Below are positions 1-5,420 of a DNA stretch of 6,375 bases, in pieces. Source of the DNA: Deltaproteobacteria bacterium (GTDB taxonomy: Bacteria; Desulfobacterota; Desulfobacteria; Desulfobacterales; B30-G6); contig JAFDAT010000206.1 in NCBI GenBank assembly GCA_019313725.1, positions 1 through 6,375 of the forward strand. The letters run 5' to 3'. Position 1 is the stretch's first letter; each line of letters starts with the position of its first letter. The notes below the pieces were generated by a model. That model had not been told where the DNA came from. It saw only the letters and a list, made by a program, of their open reading frames with translations, and did not search any database. A program made the position numbers and the translations under genes.

Positions 1-159
1 CTAAACCGGTTTTAACAATATTTTTTAGAAACTGAAGGGAGGTGGTTGAAGGGGTGTTCTCCCCACACTGTGTTTCTTAACGTGTGCCCATCCACAAACG
101 GTATTTTTTGTGAATAGGCACTAACTTATCAATCTAAAAAATAGAATGGAGAAGAAAAC
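1..159 (+). other. Non-coding leader upstream of the TRAP operon
   Basis: No convincing gene lies here. The stretch contains a 10-bp perfect palindrome AAACCGGTTT (3-12), a short GC hairpin GGGG-TGTTCT-CCCC (51-64), and an inverted repeat CACAAA (93-98) / TTTGTG (107-112) with an 8-nt spacer. The last could be an operator half-site pair, but it matches no regulator I can name. I do not see a convincing -35/-10 pair. The operon promoter is presumably in this segment or further upstream, because dctP is the first gene and has its own ribosome binding site, GGAG at 148-151. Confidence 0.3.
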
Positions 160-1149
160 ATGAAAAAGACATTAATGGTTTTGATTTTGAGTTTGGTTTT
201 GGTTATCAGTTTCAGCATGCCCTCGTTTGCGGGCAAGAAAAAAATCTGCAAGCTGGGTCACGTAAACTCGCCGGCATCTATTTTTCAGTTCGGTGCAGAG
301 GCATTTAAAGAAGCTGTGGAAAAAGAGCTCCCCGACTGGACCATCGAACTGTATCCTGCCGGACAGTTGGGCGGAACCCTGGCCATGATTCAGGGCATGA
401 CCCTGGGAACGGTTGATATTTATACCGAATTCATCAGCGTCCTGGCCGACCTGGTTCCGGAATATAAAATCTTTGCGGTTCATTATAAATTCGATTCGGT
501 GGATGAATACGAACTGTTCATGAACTCAGCCACCTTTGCCCAAATGAACGAAAAAATGATCAAGATGAACGGCATCACCAATATCGGCAACATGGCAGCC
601 GGCAGCGTGTATAACCACTTCAGCAACAAACCGATGCATACGGTTGCAGATGCCAAAGGCGTGGTCAACCGAGTGGCCCAGATGGCACCACTGGTACAGT
701 GCTGGAAGGCCTACGGCGCAAAACCGACTTCCATGGACTGGGGCGAAATCTATACCAGCCTTCAGACCGGGGTTATCACCTCCATCGACAACCCCATACT
801 CGACATGTACGATGAAAAATTTCATGAGGCCGTCAAGTATGTCAACATGACCAACAACCTCTATAATATGATTTCATACAACACGAGCATGGCCTTCTGG
901 AAAAAATTGAATGACCATGAAAAGGATGTATTCAGAAGAGCGGTTCGGGTCGCCAGCATCAAAGGCCAAATGGAAGTGGATAGTCGGCTGGACGGTGTCA
1001 AGGCGGAGCTGAAAAGCAAAAACATCCAAACCGTCAAGACCGACACATCCGGATTTAAAAAGGCTGTCCAGAGCAACATTAATACCATCCTTGCGGGTGA
1101 TAAGGACGCCATTGCTGTTTATGAAAAAATCATGAAAAAGGATTTCTAA
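160..1149 (+). CDS. dctP: TRAP transporter periplasmic solute-binding protein, DctP family
   Basis: This is the extracytoplasmic binding component (329 aa) of a tripartite ATP-independent periplasmic transporter. It captures a solute, usually an organic acid, and hands it to the DctQM permease. A signal peptide is plain: MKK, a hydrophobic core at residues ~5-20, then S-F-A for signal peptidase I cleavage after A24. The mature part shows DctP landmarks: YPAGQLGG near 65-72, a helix with MIQGMTLG, R171 at the place of the family's carboxylate-binding arginine, then AYGAKPTSM and LQTGVITSIDNPI (201-213). The last segment normally reads like GVVDGQENP, so the D-G and E positions differ here. Length is normal for the family. 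The start is supported by GGAGAAG at 148-154. It is the first gene of dctPQM. The substrate is not deducible; family assignment is near certain. Confidence 0.96.
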   Translation: MKKTLMVLILSLVLVISFSMPSFAGKKKICKLGHVNSPASIFQFGAEAFKEAVEKELPDWTIELYPAGQLGGTLAMIQGMTLGTVDIYTEFISVLADLVPEYKIFAVHYKFDSVDEYELFMNSATFAQMNEKMIKMNGITNIGNMAAGSVYNHFSNKPMHTVADAKGVVNRVAQMAPLVQCWKAYGAKPTSMDWGEIYTSLQTGVITSIDNPILDMYDEKFHEAVKYVNMTNNLYNMISYNTSMAFWKKLNDHEKDVFRRAVRVASIKGQMEVDSRLDGVKAELKSKNIQTVKTDTSGFKKAVQSNINTILAGDKDAIAVYEKIMKKDF

Positions 1150-1201
1150 TCCATTGATTGAGTACCTATCCCGAAGAAGACCGGCATGAATGGCGTAAAA
1201 C

Positions 1202-1282
1202 CAACCAGCGATCACCAGCAGTGTATGGCCCCTTCGAGGGACCTTCCGCATACCCATAAGTTCTGCGGGTGGTCGCTGGTTG
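1202..1282 (+). other. 81-nt structured intercistronic element (long inverted repeat)
   Basis: The gap between dctP and dctQ is closed by a 15-bp inverted repeat: CAACCAGCGATCACC (1202-1216) pairs with GGTGGTCGCTGGTTG (1268-1282), with one G-U pair. Nested inside are GTATG (1223-1227) with CATAC (1249-1253) and a small hairpin CCCT-TCG-AGGG (1230-1240), so the transcript could fold into a long rod. No T-run follows; the next bases are AAAAAA. It therefore does not look like a classic intrinsic terminator in the + direction. A likely role is mRNA stabilisation or partial attenuation, giving more binding protein than permease, as is common in transporter operons. That role is inference; the inverted repeat itself is directly visible. 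Confidence 0.6.
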
Positions 1283-1301
1283 AAAAAATTGGGAGGCCCA
1301 G

Positions 1302-1805
1302 ATGAATATCGTTCAGGTTTCAGACAAAATACTTGATGCCATTAACATCCTCATGGAATACCTGATGGGTATCTTGTTTCTGGTATTGGTATGTATTACA
1401 TTCCAGGAGGTGCTTCGGCGGTATCTGTTTAACGACCCGACCCATTGGGCCTCGGAAGCGAGTCGTTTCCTCCTGATATGGATGACCTTTACGGGGGCCT
1501 GCATCGTCACTCGGCTGGTCACCCATCTCACCATGGGGTTTACCATCCACCGCTTTGTCAATAAATCCACAAGTAAATTTATCAAGGTGTTCATTTCTGC
1601 AGCGGCTGCGCTCAGCATGATCGTGCTGACGTATTATAGCGCTAAAGTAACACTGCTGGCCGGATATCGACCCGCCCCCATGACGGGTATTCGCATGTAC
1701 TACATCTGGGCGGCACTTCCCGTTAACGGTGCCATCATGTCCCTCTATATGATCGCAGAGATGATGAAGCATATTTTTGAGAAGAAAGAGGAGGTGACCC
1801 CATGA
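1302..1805 (+). CDS. dctQ: TRAP transporter small permease subunit, DctQ family
   Basis: This is the small inner-membrane subunit (167 aa) of the TRAP carrier, which joins DctM and docks the binding protein. Four membrane segments can be read, at about residues 17-38, 54-72, 94-115 and 131-153. The family signature is present: FQEVLRRYLFN at the end of helix 1, then W49-A-S-E-A-S-R55-F-L-L-I-W60-MTFTGA, matching the usual W-x-E-E-x-x-R-x-L-x-x-W-x-x-F-x-G-A pattern. H75 follows, as is typical. The tail is basic then acidic (KHIFEKKEE) and cytoplasmic. The start has GGGAGG at 1291-1296, five bases before ATG. The stop codon overlaps the dctM start (ATGA), so the two permease genes are translationally coupled. 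It lies 152 bp after dctP, beyond the structured element. Confidence 0.95.
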   Translation: MNIVQVSDKILDAINILMEYLMGILFLVLVCITFQEVLRRYLFNDPTHWASEASRFLLIWMTFTGACIVTRLVTHLTMGFTIHRFVNKSTSKFIKVFISAAAALSMIVLTYYSAKVTLLAGYRPAPMTGIRMYYIWAALPVNGAIMSLYMIAEMMKHIFEKKEEVTP

Positions 1806-3082
1806 TTTATATTTTTGTCGTCATGTTTATCTTCTTCTTTTTTGGTATGCCCATCGCCTTTGGCATATTATCCAGCACCATCTATTACCTCCTCTTTTCG
1901 GGGCAATCCCGGGAATTGCTCGCTTTCTCCACCCGGGTAATATCCGCCTCAGACTCATACGTCCTTTTAGCCGTCCCTTTTTTCATGCTGGCGGCCGAAC
2001 TGATGAACGAAGCTAAAATAACCGACCGGATTTTCTCCTTTGCCAAATCCCTGGTGGGACACATCCCCGGAGGATTGGGGCATGTCAATATTATGGCCAG
2101 CATCATCTTCGCCGGTATGTCCGGCTCCGGACTGGCCGACACGTCCGGTTTGGGAAAAGTAGAAATTAAAGCCATGAAGGACGAAGGATATGACCCGGCC
2201 TTCAGTGCTGCGGTGACGGCATCTTCGGCTATTATCGGTCCCATCATCCCGCCCAGTATCTGTATGGTTATAGGTGCCGTGGTGACCAACACCTCTGTCG
2301 GCCGGATGCTGGTGGGTGGCATCATCCCCGGTTTCATGATGGGGGCCGGCCTCATGATACTGGTTTATTTTCTATCTAAAAAGAGAGGCTATCCCAAAGC
2401 GCAACGGGCGACCATGAAGGAGATATGGAAGCAGTTGACAGGCACCGGTCCAGCCCTTCTGACACCACTTATTCTGGTAGGCGGTATTCTCTCCGGAGTT
2501 TTTACCCCTACCGAGGCGGCCGCAGTGGCTTGCATCTACGCCATGATTTTGGCCATGATCTTTTACCGGGCCTTTGGTTTGAAAAGGCTGTTCCGCATTT
2601 TTGTCAACGTAGGTACGGCTACCGGCGCGCTGCTCTTTGTTATGTCCGCCGCCTCAGCCCTGGGCACCCTGGCCTCTCGAGCTCAAGTCCCCCAGAACCT
2701 TATGTCCATAGTAACCTCCATCACAACAAACCCGACGGCGACCATGTTTATCATCGTGGGGGTTCTTATCCTTCTGGGCATGGTCATGGAGGATCTGTCG
2801 CTGCTGGTAATTATGGGGCCTTTGCTGCTTCCGGTAGTTCTCAAGCTAGGCATAAACCCGGTCCACTTCGGGGTGGTGATGGTCCTGACCCTTCAGCTGG
2901 CCATGATTACGCCGCCGGTAGGTATGGGATTTTATATTACCTGCCACCTGGCTGACGTGGATGCGCTGACCTACAGCAAAGAGATCATTTGGTTTGTGCT
3001 GATCCTGATTGTCGTGGTGACATTGATGTGCCTGATTCCGTCTCTGGTGACATTTCTGCCGGATCTGTTTTTCGGAAAGTGA
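1802..3082 (+). CDS. dctM: TRAP transporter large permease subunit, DctM family
   Basis: This is the large membrane subunit (426 aa, standard length) that forms the sodium-coupled transport path of the TRAP carrier. It is hydrophobic throughout, with roughly a dozen membrane segments and re-entrant loops. Signature motifs appear in order: AVPFFMLAAELM (57-68), PGGLGHVNIMAS (89-100) leading to FAGMSGSGLADTSGLG (103-118), EGYDPAFSAAVTASSAIIGPIIPPSI (128-153 region), GVFTPTEAAAVA (232-243), the DLSLLVIMGPLLLP stretch (331-344), INPVHFG (351-357) and the late MITPPVGMGFY (368-378). All are classic DctM signatures; the usual S-G-S-A reads S-G-S-G here. The start overlaps the dctQ stop. It is preceded by AGGAGGTGA (1789-1797), a near-perfect match to the 16S tail, which suggests strong or coupled translation. 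Confidence 0.97.
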   Translation: MIYIFVVMFIFFFFGMPIAFGILSSTIYYLLFSGQSRELLAFSTRVISASDSYVLLAVPFFMLAAELMNEAKITDRIFSFAKSLVGHIPGGLGHVNIMASIIFAGMSGSGLADTSGLGKVEIKAMKDEGYDPAFSAAVTASSAIIGPIIPPSICMVIGAVVTNTSVGRMLVGGIIPGFMMGAGLMILVYFLSKKRGYPKAQRATMKEIWKQLTGTGPALLTPLILVGGILSGVFTPTEAAAVACIYAMILAMIFYRAFGLKRLFRIFVNVGTATGALLFVMSAASALGTLASRAQVPQNLMSIVTSITTNPTATMFIIVGVLILLGMVMEDLSLLVIMGPLLLPVVLKLGINPVHFGVVMVLTLQLAMITPPVGMGFYITCHLADVDALTYSKEIIWFVLILIVVVTLMCLIPSLVTFLPDLFFGK

Positions 3083-3128
3083 TTCCAAGACGTTGGTTAT
3101 GCATAAATTATTTTTTCCACCGGGGATG

Positions 3129-3146
3129 AGCCGACAATGATCGGCT
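3129..3146 (+). other. Small hairpin between dctM and the universal stress gene
   Basis: AGCCGA (3129-3134) pairs perfectly with TCGGCT (3141-3146) around a six-base loop. No T-run follows directly, so this is at best a weak processing or pausing signal and does not clearly separate the stress protein gene from the TRAP operon. Confidence 0.3.
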
Positions 3147-3183
3147 GGTAACCGAAGAATGTTTTTAAGAAAAGGAGGTTCCG

Positions 3184-3648
3184 GTGTTTAAAATCATACT
3201 ATACCCAACCGATTTTTCAGATACTGCCGGCAAAAGCCTGGACTATCTTAAACAGCTGAAAAATGCCGGGGCCGAAAAAATTGTTCTTCTTAACGTCATC
3301 CACCAGCGAGTCCTGGACACCCTCGAAACCGTCCACAAGGCTGCATATTTTCAGGATGCCCGATACCATGAGGACAGGGATGAAGCGGAGCTGAATCTTA
3401 CCAAAGACCGCCAGAATAAGCTGGCGCCCATCGCGGTCGAACTGGAAGCCGCTGGTTTTGAAGTTAAAATCAGAATTGAAAAAGGCTATCCGGTCAAGGA
3501 GATCCTGAAAGTTGAAAAAGAAGAAGCGGTGTCAGCCATTGTATTGGGATCCCACGGCAGAAATAATTTCAGGAGTGCTCGTATCGGATCTGTTTCCGAA
3601 AAAGTGATCCGCAGGGCGGTTTCAACGGTACTGCTTGTTAAGCGTTAA
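3184..3648 (+). CDS. Universal stress protein, UspA family (ATP-binding type)
   Basis: A single-domain cytoplasmic Usp (154 aa, typical length). The N-terminus FKIILYPTDFS is the usual first beta strand with the D-F-S of the nucleotide pocket. The C-terminal ATP motif G-2x-G-9x-G-S is intact: G122-S-H-G125, then nine residues, then G135-S136. It ends in the usual STVLLVKR strand, so it belongs to the ATP-binding rather than the UspA-proper branch. The start codon is GTG, chosen because AAAGGAGG (3171-3178) sits five bases upstream and the conserved first strand begins at once. It lies 101 bp after dctM on the same strand. Known precedent: TeaD of Halomonas elongata is a Usp encoded next to the TeaABC TRAP transporter and regulates its activity. 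A similar role here is inference; general stress function is the alternative. Confidence 0.93.
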   Translation: MFKIILYPTDFSDTAGKSLDYLKQLKNAGAEKIVLLNVIHQRVLDTLETVHKAAYFQDARYHEDRDEAELNLTKDRQNKLAPIAVELEAAGFEVKIRIEKGYPVKEILKVEKEEAVSAIVLGSHGRNNFRSARIGSVSEKVIRRAVSTVLLVKR

Positions 3649-3692
3649 CGTGTCAAAAGAATTGAAATATTTTCCCCATCTTCAATCGTCAG

Positions 3693-3710
3693 TTCCGGCT
3701 TGTCCGGGTT
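3693..3710 (+). repeat. Two-box repeat, compact copy (TTCCGGCTTG + TCCGGGTT)
   Basis: In the 74-bp gap before the livK-like gene, TTCCGGCTTG (3693-3702) runs directly into TCCGGGTT (3703-3710). The same two boxes recur at 5247-5256 and 5276-5283 upstream of the last gene, there separated by 19 nt. CCGG occurs twice, so the boxes can also pair (CCGG-CTTGT-CCGG). Immediately upstream, ATTGAA (3661-3666) and TTCAAT (3681-3686) form another short inverted repeat. It could be a dispersed genomic repeat or a shared regulatory site. Two copies in one window do not decide this. Confidence 0.4.
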
Positions 3711-3722
3711 AGGGGGGTAAAA

Positions 3723-4892
3723 ATGAAGCATCTTACCAAAGCAGGAGTTGCCCTTTTTACGTTGGCATTGATTATTGCGGCGTTGATAATAACCCCGGCG
3801 CGTGCCATTGAAACCGGTGAGATCCGGGTTGGCTACACCGCTCCCTTTACCGGTGCGGCGGCCGAATACGGCAACAATGGTTGGCGCGGTATTCTCCTGG
3901 CCCTTAAAGATATCAACAAAGAGGGAATTTCAATCGGTGGTAAGCGTCACAAGATCCGGATATTTAAATATGACAGTTTGTGTACGCCGGATGAGGGGCT
4001 TTCGAACGTCGAAAAAATGATTTCGGAAGATAAGGTAGTGGCCATCCTCGGAGATCACTGCAGTACCGTCTGCAGTGCCATTGCGCCACTGTGTGACCAG
4101 TATCAGGTCCCGGGCATTACCATTGAGTGTGCTGTGGACAGTGTCACCAAGCCCGGGCATGAATTCTATTTCCGGATGAGACCCACCGTGACGATGATGA
4201 TTGCTTCGGTGATGCCGAAAATTTTCAAGACGTTCGATGCAAGGACTGCCGGCTTTCTGGTTATCAACGACGGGTATGGAAAGCTTTTCATGGAATCCGT
4301 GACAAACGAATTGGAATGGCGTGACGTAAAAACCGTGGTGAAAGAGACCTTTGAGCGGGGAAGCACCGACTACCGGGATCAGCTGGAGCGGATTAAGCGG
4401 GCCAAACCGGATATTCTTTTTTATGTGGGTACGGCCTCAGAGGGGGCGACTATTTTAACCCAGGCCAAACTGAAGGGACTGATGCCGCGAACTAAATTCA
4501 TCGGTTCCGAAGAGATGGGCGAAATGGAACTCCCCATGCGAGCCGGCAAAGATGCCGTGGATGGAACCTATGCGATTTCCTTATGGGGGAAAATCCCCCA
4601 TGAATTTTCAGGACGGGTGAAAGATTCATTTAACAAACCCATGCATTACGCCATCATTTTCGGCTACGATGCCATGCATGTGCTTGCCAGGGCCATTGAA
4701 ACTGCACAGTCTCTTGATCCGGTAAAAATTAAAAATGCATTGCAAAAGACCGATTACAGGGCTCTTGAGGGACGTATCCGATTTAAAAATTTTGATGGTT
4801 ACAAGAACCAGAGCAAGTTTACACCATCCATGATTCGGTGGAAAAACGGTGAACGGGTGCACCTGGACATTTTCCTGCAGTGGGAGAATTAG
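3723..4892 (+). CDS. ABC-type branched-chain amino-acid-like substrate-binding protein (LivK family, periplasmic binding fold type I)
   Basis: An exported binding protein (389 aa, family-typical). The signal peptide has KHLTK, a long hydrophobic core (residues ~8-24) and A26-R-A28 for cleavage. No lipobox cysteine is seen. The mature chain follows the Leu/Ile/Val-binding pattern: IRVGYTAPFTGAAAEYGNNGWRG (34-56 region), then DSLCTPDEGLSNVEKMI and VVAILGDHCSTVCSAIAPL in lobe 1, the second-lobe strand GFLVINDGYGKLF, GSTDYRDQLERIKRAKPDILF, and YDAMHVLARAIE (315-326). Five cysteines (C87, C113, C117, C124, C136) cluster in lobe 1, which is unusual. The start is preceded by AGGGGGG (3711-3717). No livHMGF genes adjoin it, so its permease must be elsewhere or it serves in sensing. 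Amino acids are only one possibility; related proteins bind aromatic acids, amides or urea. Confidence 0.92.
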   Translation: MKHLTKAGVALFTLALIIAALIITPARAIETGEIRVGYTAPFTGAAAEYGNNGWRGILLALKDINKEGISIGGKRHKIRIFKYDSLCTPDEGLSNVEKMISEDKVVAILGDHCSTVCSAIAPLCDQYQVPGITIECAVDSVTKPGHEFYFRMRPTVTMMIASVMPKIFKTFDARTAGFLVINDGYGKLFMESVTNELEWRDVKTVVKETFERGSTDYRDQLERIKRAKPDILFYVGTASEGATILTQAKLKGLMPRTKFIGSEEMGEMELPMRAGKDAVDGTYAISLWGKIPHEFSGRVKDSFNKPMHYAIIFGYDAMHVLARAIETAQSLDPVKIKNALQKTDYRALEGRIRFKNFDGYKNQSKFTPSMIRWKNGERVHLDIFLQWEN

Positions 4893-4911
4893 GACGATTT
4901 TTCGCTAATTC
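4886..4911 (+). terminator. Hairpin overlapping the livK-like stop codon, possible terminator
   Basis: GAATTAG (4886-4892, including the TAG stop) pairs with CTAATTC (4905-4911). Inside, CGA (4895-4897) pairs with TCG (4902-4904) around a TTTT loop. The T-rich stretch does not follow directly but begins a few bases later (runs of five and seven T between about 4926 and 4940). It may terminate the five-gene co-directional set or simply protect the mRNA end; the AT-rich stem makes it moderate at best. Confidence 0.4.
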
Positions 4912-4955
4912 GGATATGTCTTTACCTTTTTCATTTTTTTGCTGTTTCACCTTTA

Positions 4956-4976
4956 ACCCAATCATCTTACCCAATC
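4956..4976 (+). repeat. Short tandem direct repeat ACCCAATC
   Basis: ACCCAATC occurs at 4956-4963 and again at 4969-4976, a 13-nt period. It lies exactly where the minus-strand aldehyde dehydrogenase remnant ends (its stop codon TAA reads through 4967-4969). It may be a slippage product or a scar of the deletion that removed the rest of that gene. Possibly chance. Confidence 0.3.
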
Positions 4977-5185
4977 TTAGATCCTATTTGAGCGTTATAG
5001 ACGTATCGACGATCCCATCGGCTGATGTTTCCTCGGGCCAGAATCTCCTGTGTCGCCGGGTTGGGTATGTCCTCCCAGTGGGTGGAACCGGACTCCACAA
5101 GCTTGCCGTTTATCAGCATTTTTATCCGCGGTGGCTGTTCGATGTCGTTTCCGGATATTTTTAGATTTGATGTCACCGGGTCCAT
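4967..5185 (-). pseudogene. mmsA: N-terminal remnant of methylmalonate-semialdehyde dehydrogenase-like aldehyde dehydrogenase
   Basis: Reading down from 5185, the minus strand encodes 72 aa. Residues 22-51 (KMLINGKLVESG..., NPATQEILAR) closely follow the conserved start of CoA-acylating methylmalonate-semialdehyde dehydrogenases (MmsA/IolA): the INGxxVES, WxDxxNPAT and EVLAR pattern. A ribosome binding site AAAAGGAG (5200-5193) sits seven bases before the ATG, so the true gene start survives. After R51 (codon 5035-5033) the reading frame loses homology. Shifting by one base gives ETSADGIVDTS, loosely like the ETxxDEVD continuation, which suggests a frameshift; that frame also stops soon after. 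Intact family members have ~500 aa, so the Rossmann fold and catalytic cysteine are gone. It is antisense to its neighbours. What removed the rest is not visible. An unrelated functional short peptide is possible but less likely. Confidence 0.75.
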
Positions 5186-5420
5186 GATCTAACTCCTTTT
5201 ATTGGATACAAAAAATAATTCTAACTTCTAATTTCGATATTGGAATTTCCGGCTTGCCCGCCTCTGGCAGATTTATCCGGGTTGCGCTTGTGAAAAAGGT
5301 AATGATGACAGATGTATATCAGATGTTCAAGACTGGAAAATGCTTTGCGCCCTAATTGACAGGTTCCTCTAAATATGATTCCCTGAAGTCCACTGAGGTT
5401 ATTTAAAGGAAGGAGCTGAA
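5186..5420. other. Non-coding region between the aldehyde dehydrogenase remnant and the LarA-like gene
   Basis: This stretch lies between two divergent starts. It carries the split copy of the two-box repeat (5247-5283), a TAGAAT sequence on the minus strand (5223-5218) that might be a -10 for the remnant, and TATGAT on the + strand (5374-5379) that might be a -10 for the gene at 5421. Neither has a well-spaced -35. No tRNA or long hairpin was found. A 21-codon GTG-initiated frame (5290-5355) lacks a ribosome binding site. Confidence 0.4.
5247..5283 (+). repeat. Two-box repeat, split copy (TTCCGGCTTG ... TCCGGGTT)
   Basis: TTCCGGCTTG (5247-5256) and TCCGGGTT (5276-5283) are exact copies of the adjoining boxes at 3693-3710, but 19 nt (5257-5275) separate them here. 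Either this copy gained an insertion or the compact copy lost one. Both copies lie upstream of a + strand gene, though at different distances (about 12 and 137 bases), which argues against a fixed-position operator. Confidence 0.4.

Noticed and set aside
117..130. Sigma-54-like GGCAC ... TATC upstream of dctP
   Set aside because: The GG-N10-GC core is not met: the downstream element ends TC instead of GC and the flanks match poorly.
1199..1288. Integron attC site around the intercistronic inverted repeat
   Set aside because: AACCAAC/GTTGAAA only approximates RYYYAAC/GTTRRRY, the stem lacks the attC box layout, and it lies within a conserved transporter operon, not a gene cassette array.
3097..3116. 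TTATGCATAA palindrome followed by T-rich tract as a terminator after dctM
   Set aside because: The palindrome has no loop and is AT-rich, so it cannot form a stable terminator hairpin.
4880..5164. 94-codon + strand open frame overlapping the end of the livK-like gene
   Set aside because: The composition is unlike a real protein (runs of F, C and S), it has no recognisable domain, and it lies antisense to the clear aldehyde dehydrogenase remnant whose homology is in the other strand.
5290..5355. 21-codon GTG-initiated small frame (MKKVMMTDVYQM...)
   Set aside because: It has no ribosome binding site, no recognisable similarity, and its length is easily reached by chance.
5356..5379. TTGACA (5356-5361) and TATGAT (5374-5379) as a promoter for the LarA-like gene
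   Set aside because: Each box is good, but the spacer is only 12 nt against the usual 16-18, so they cannot act together as a normal sigma-70 promoter.
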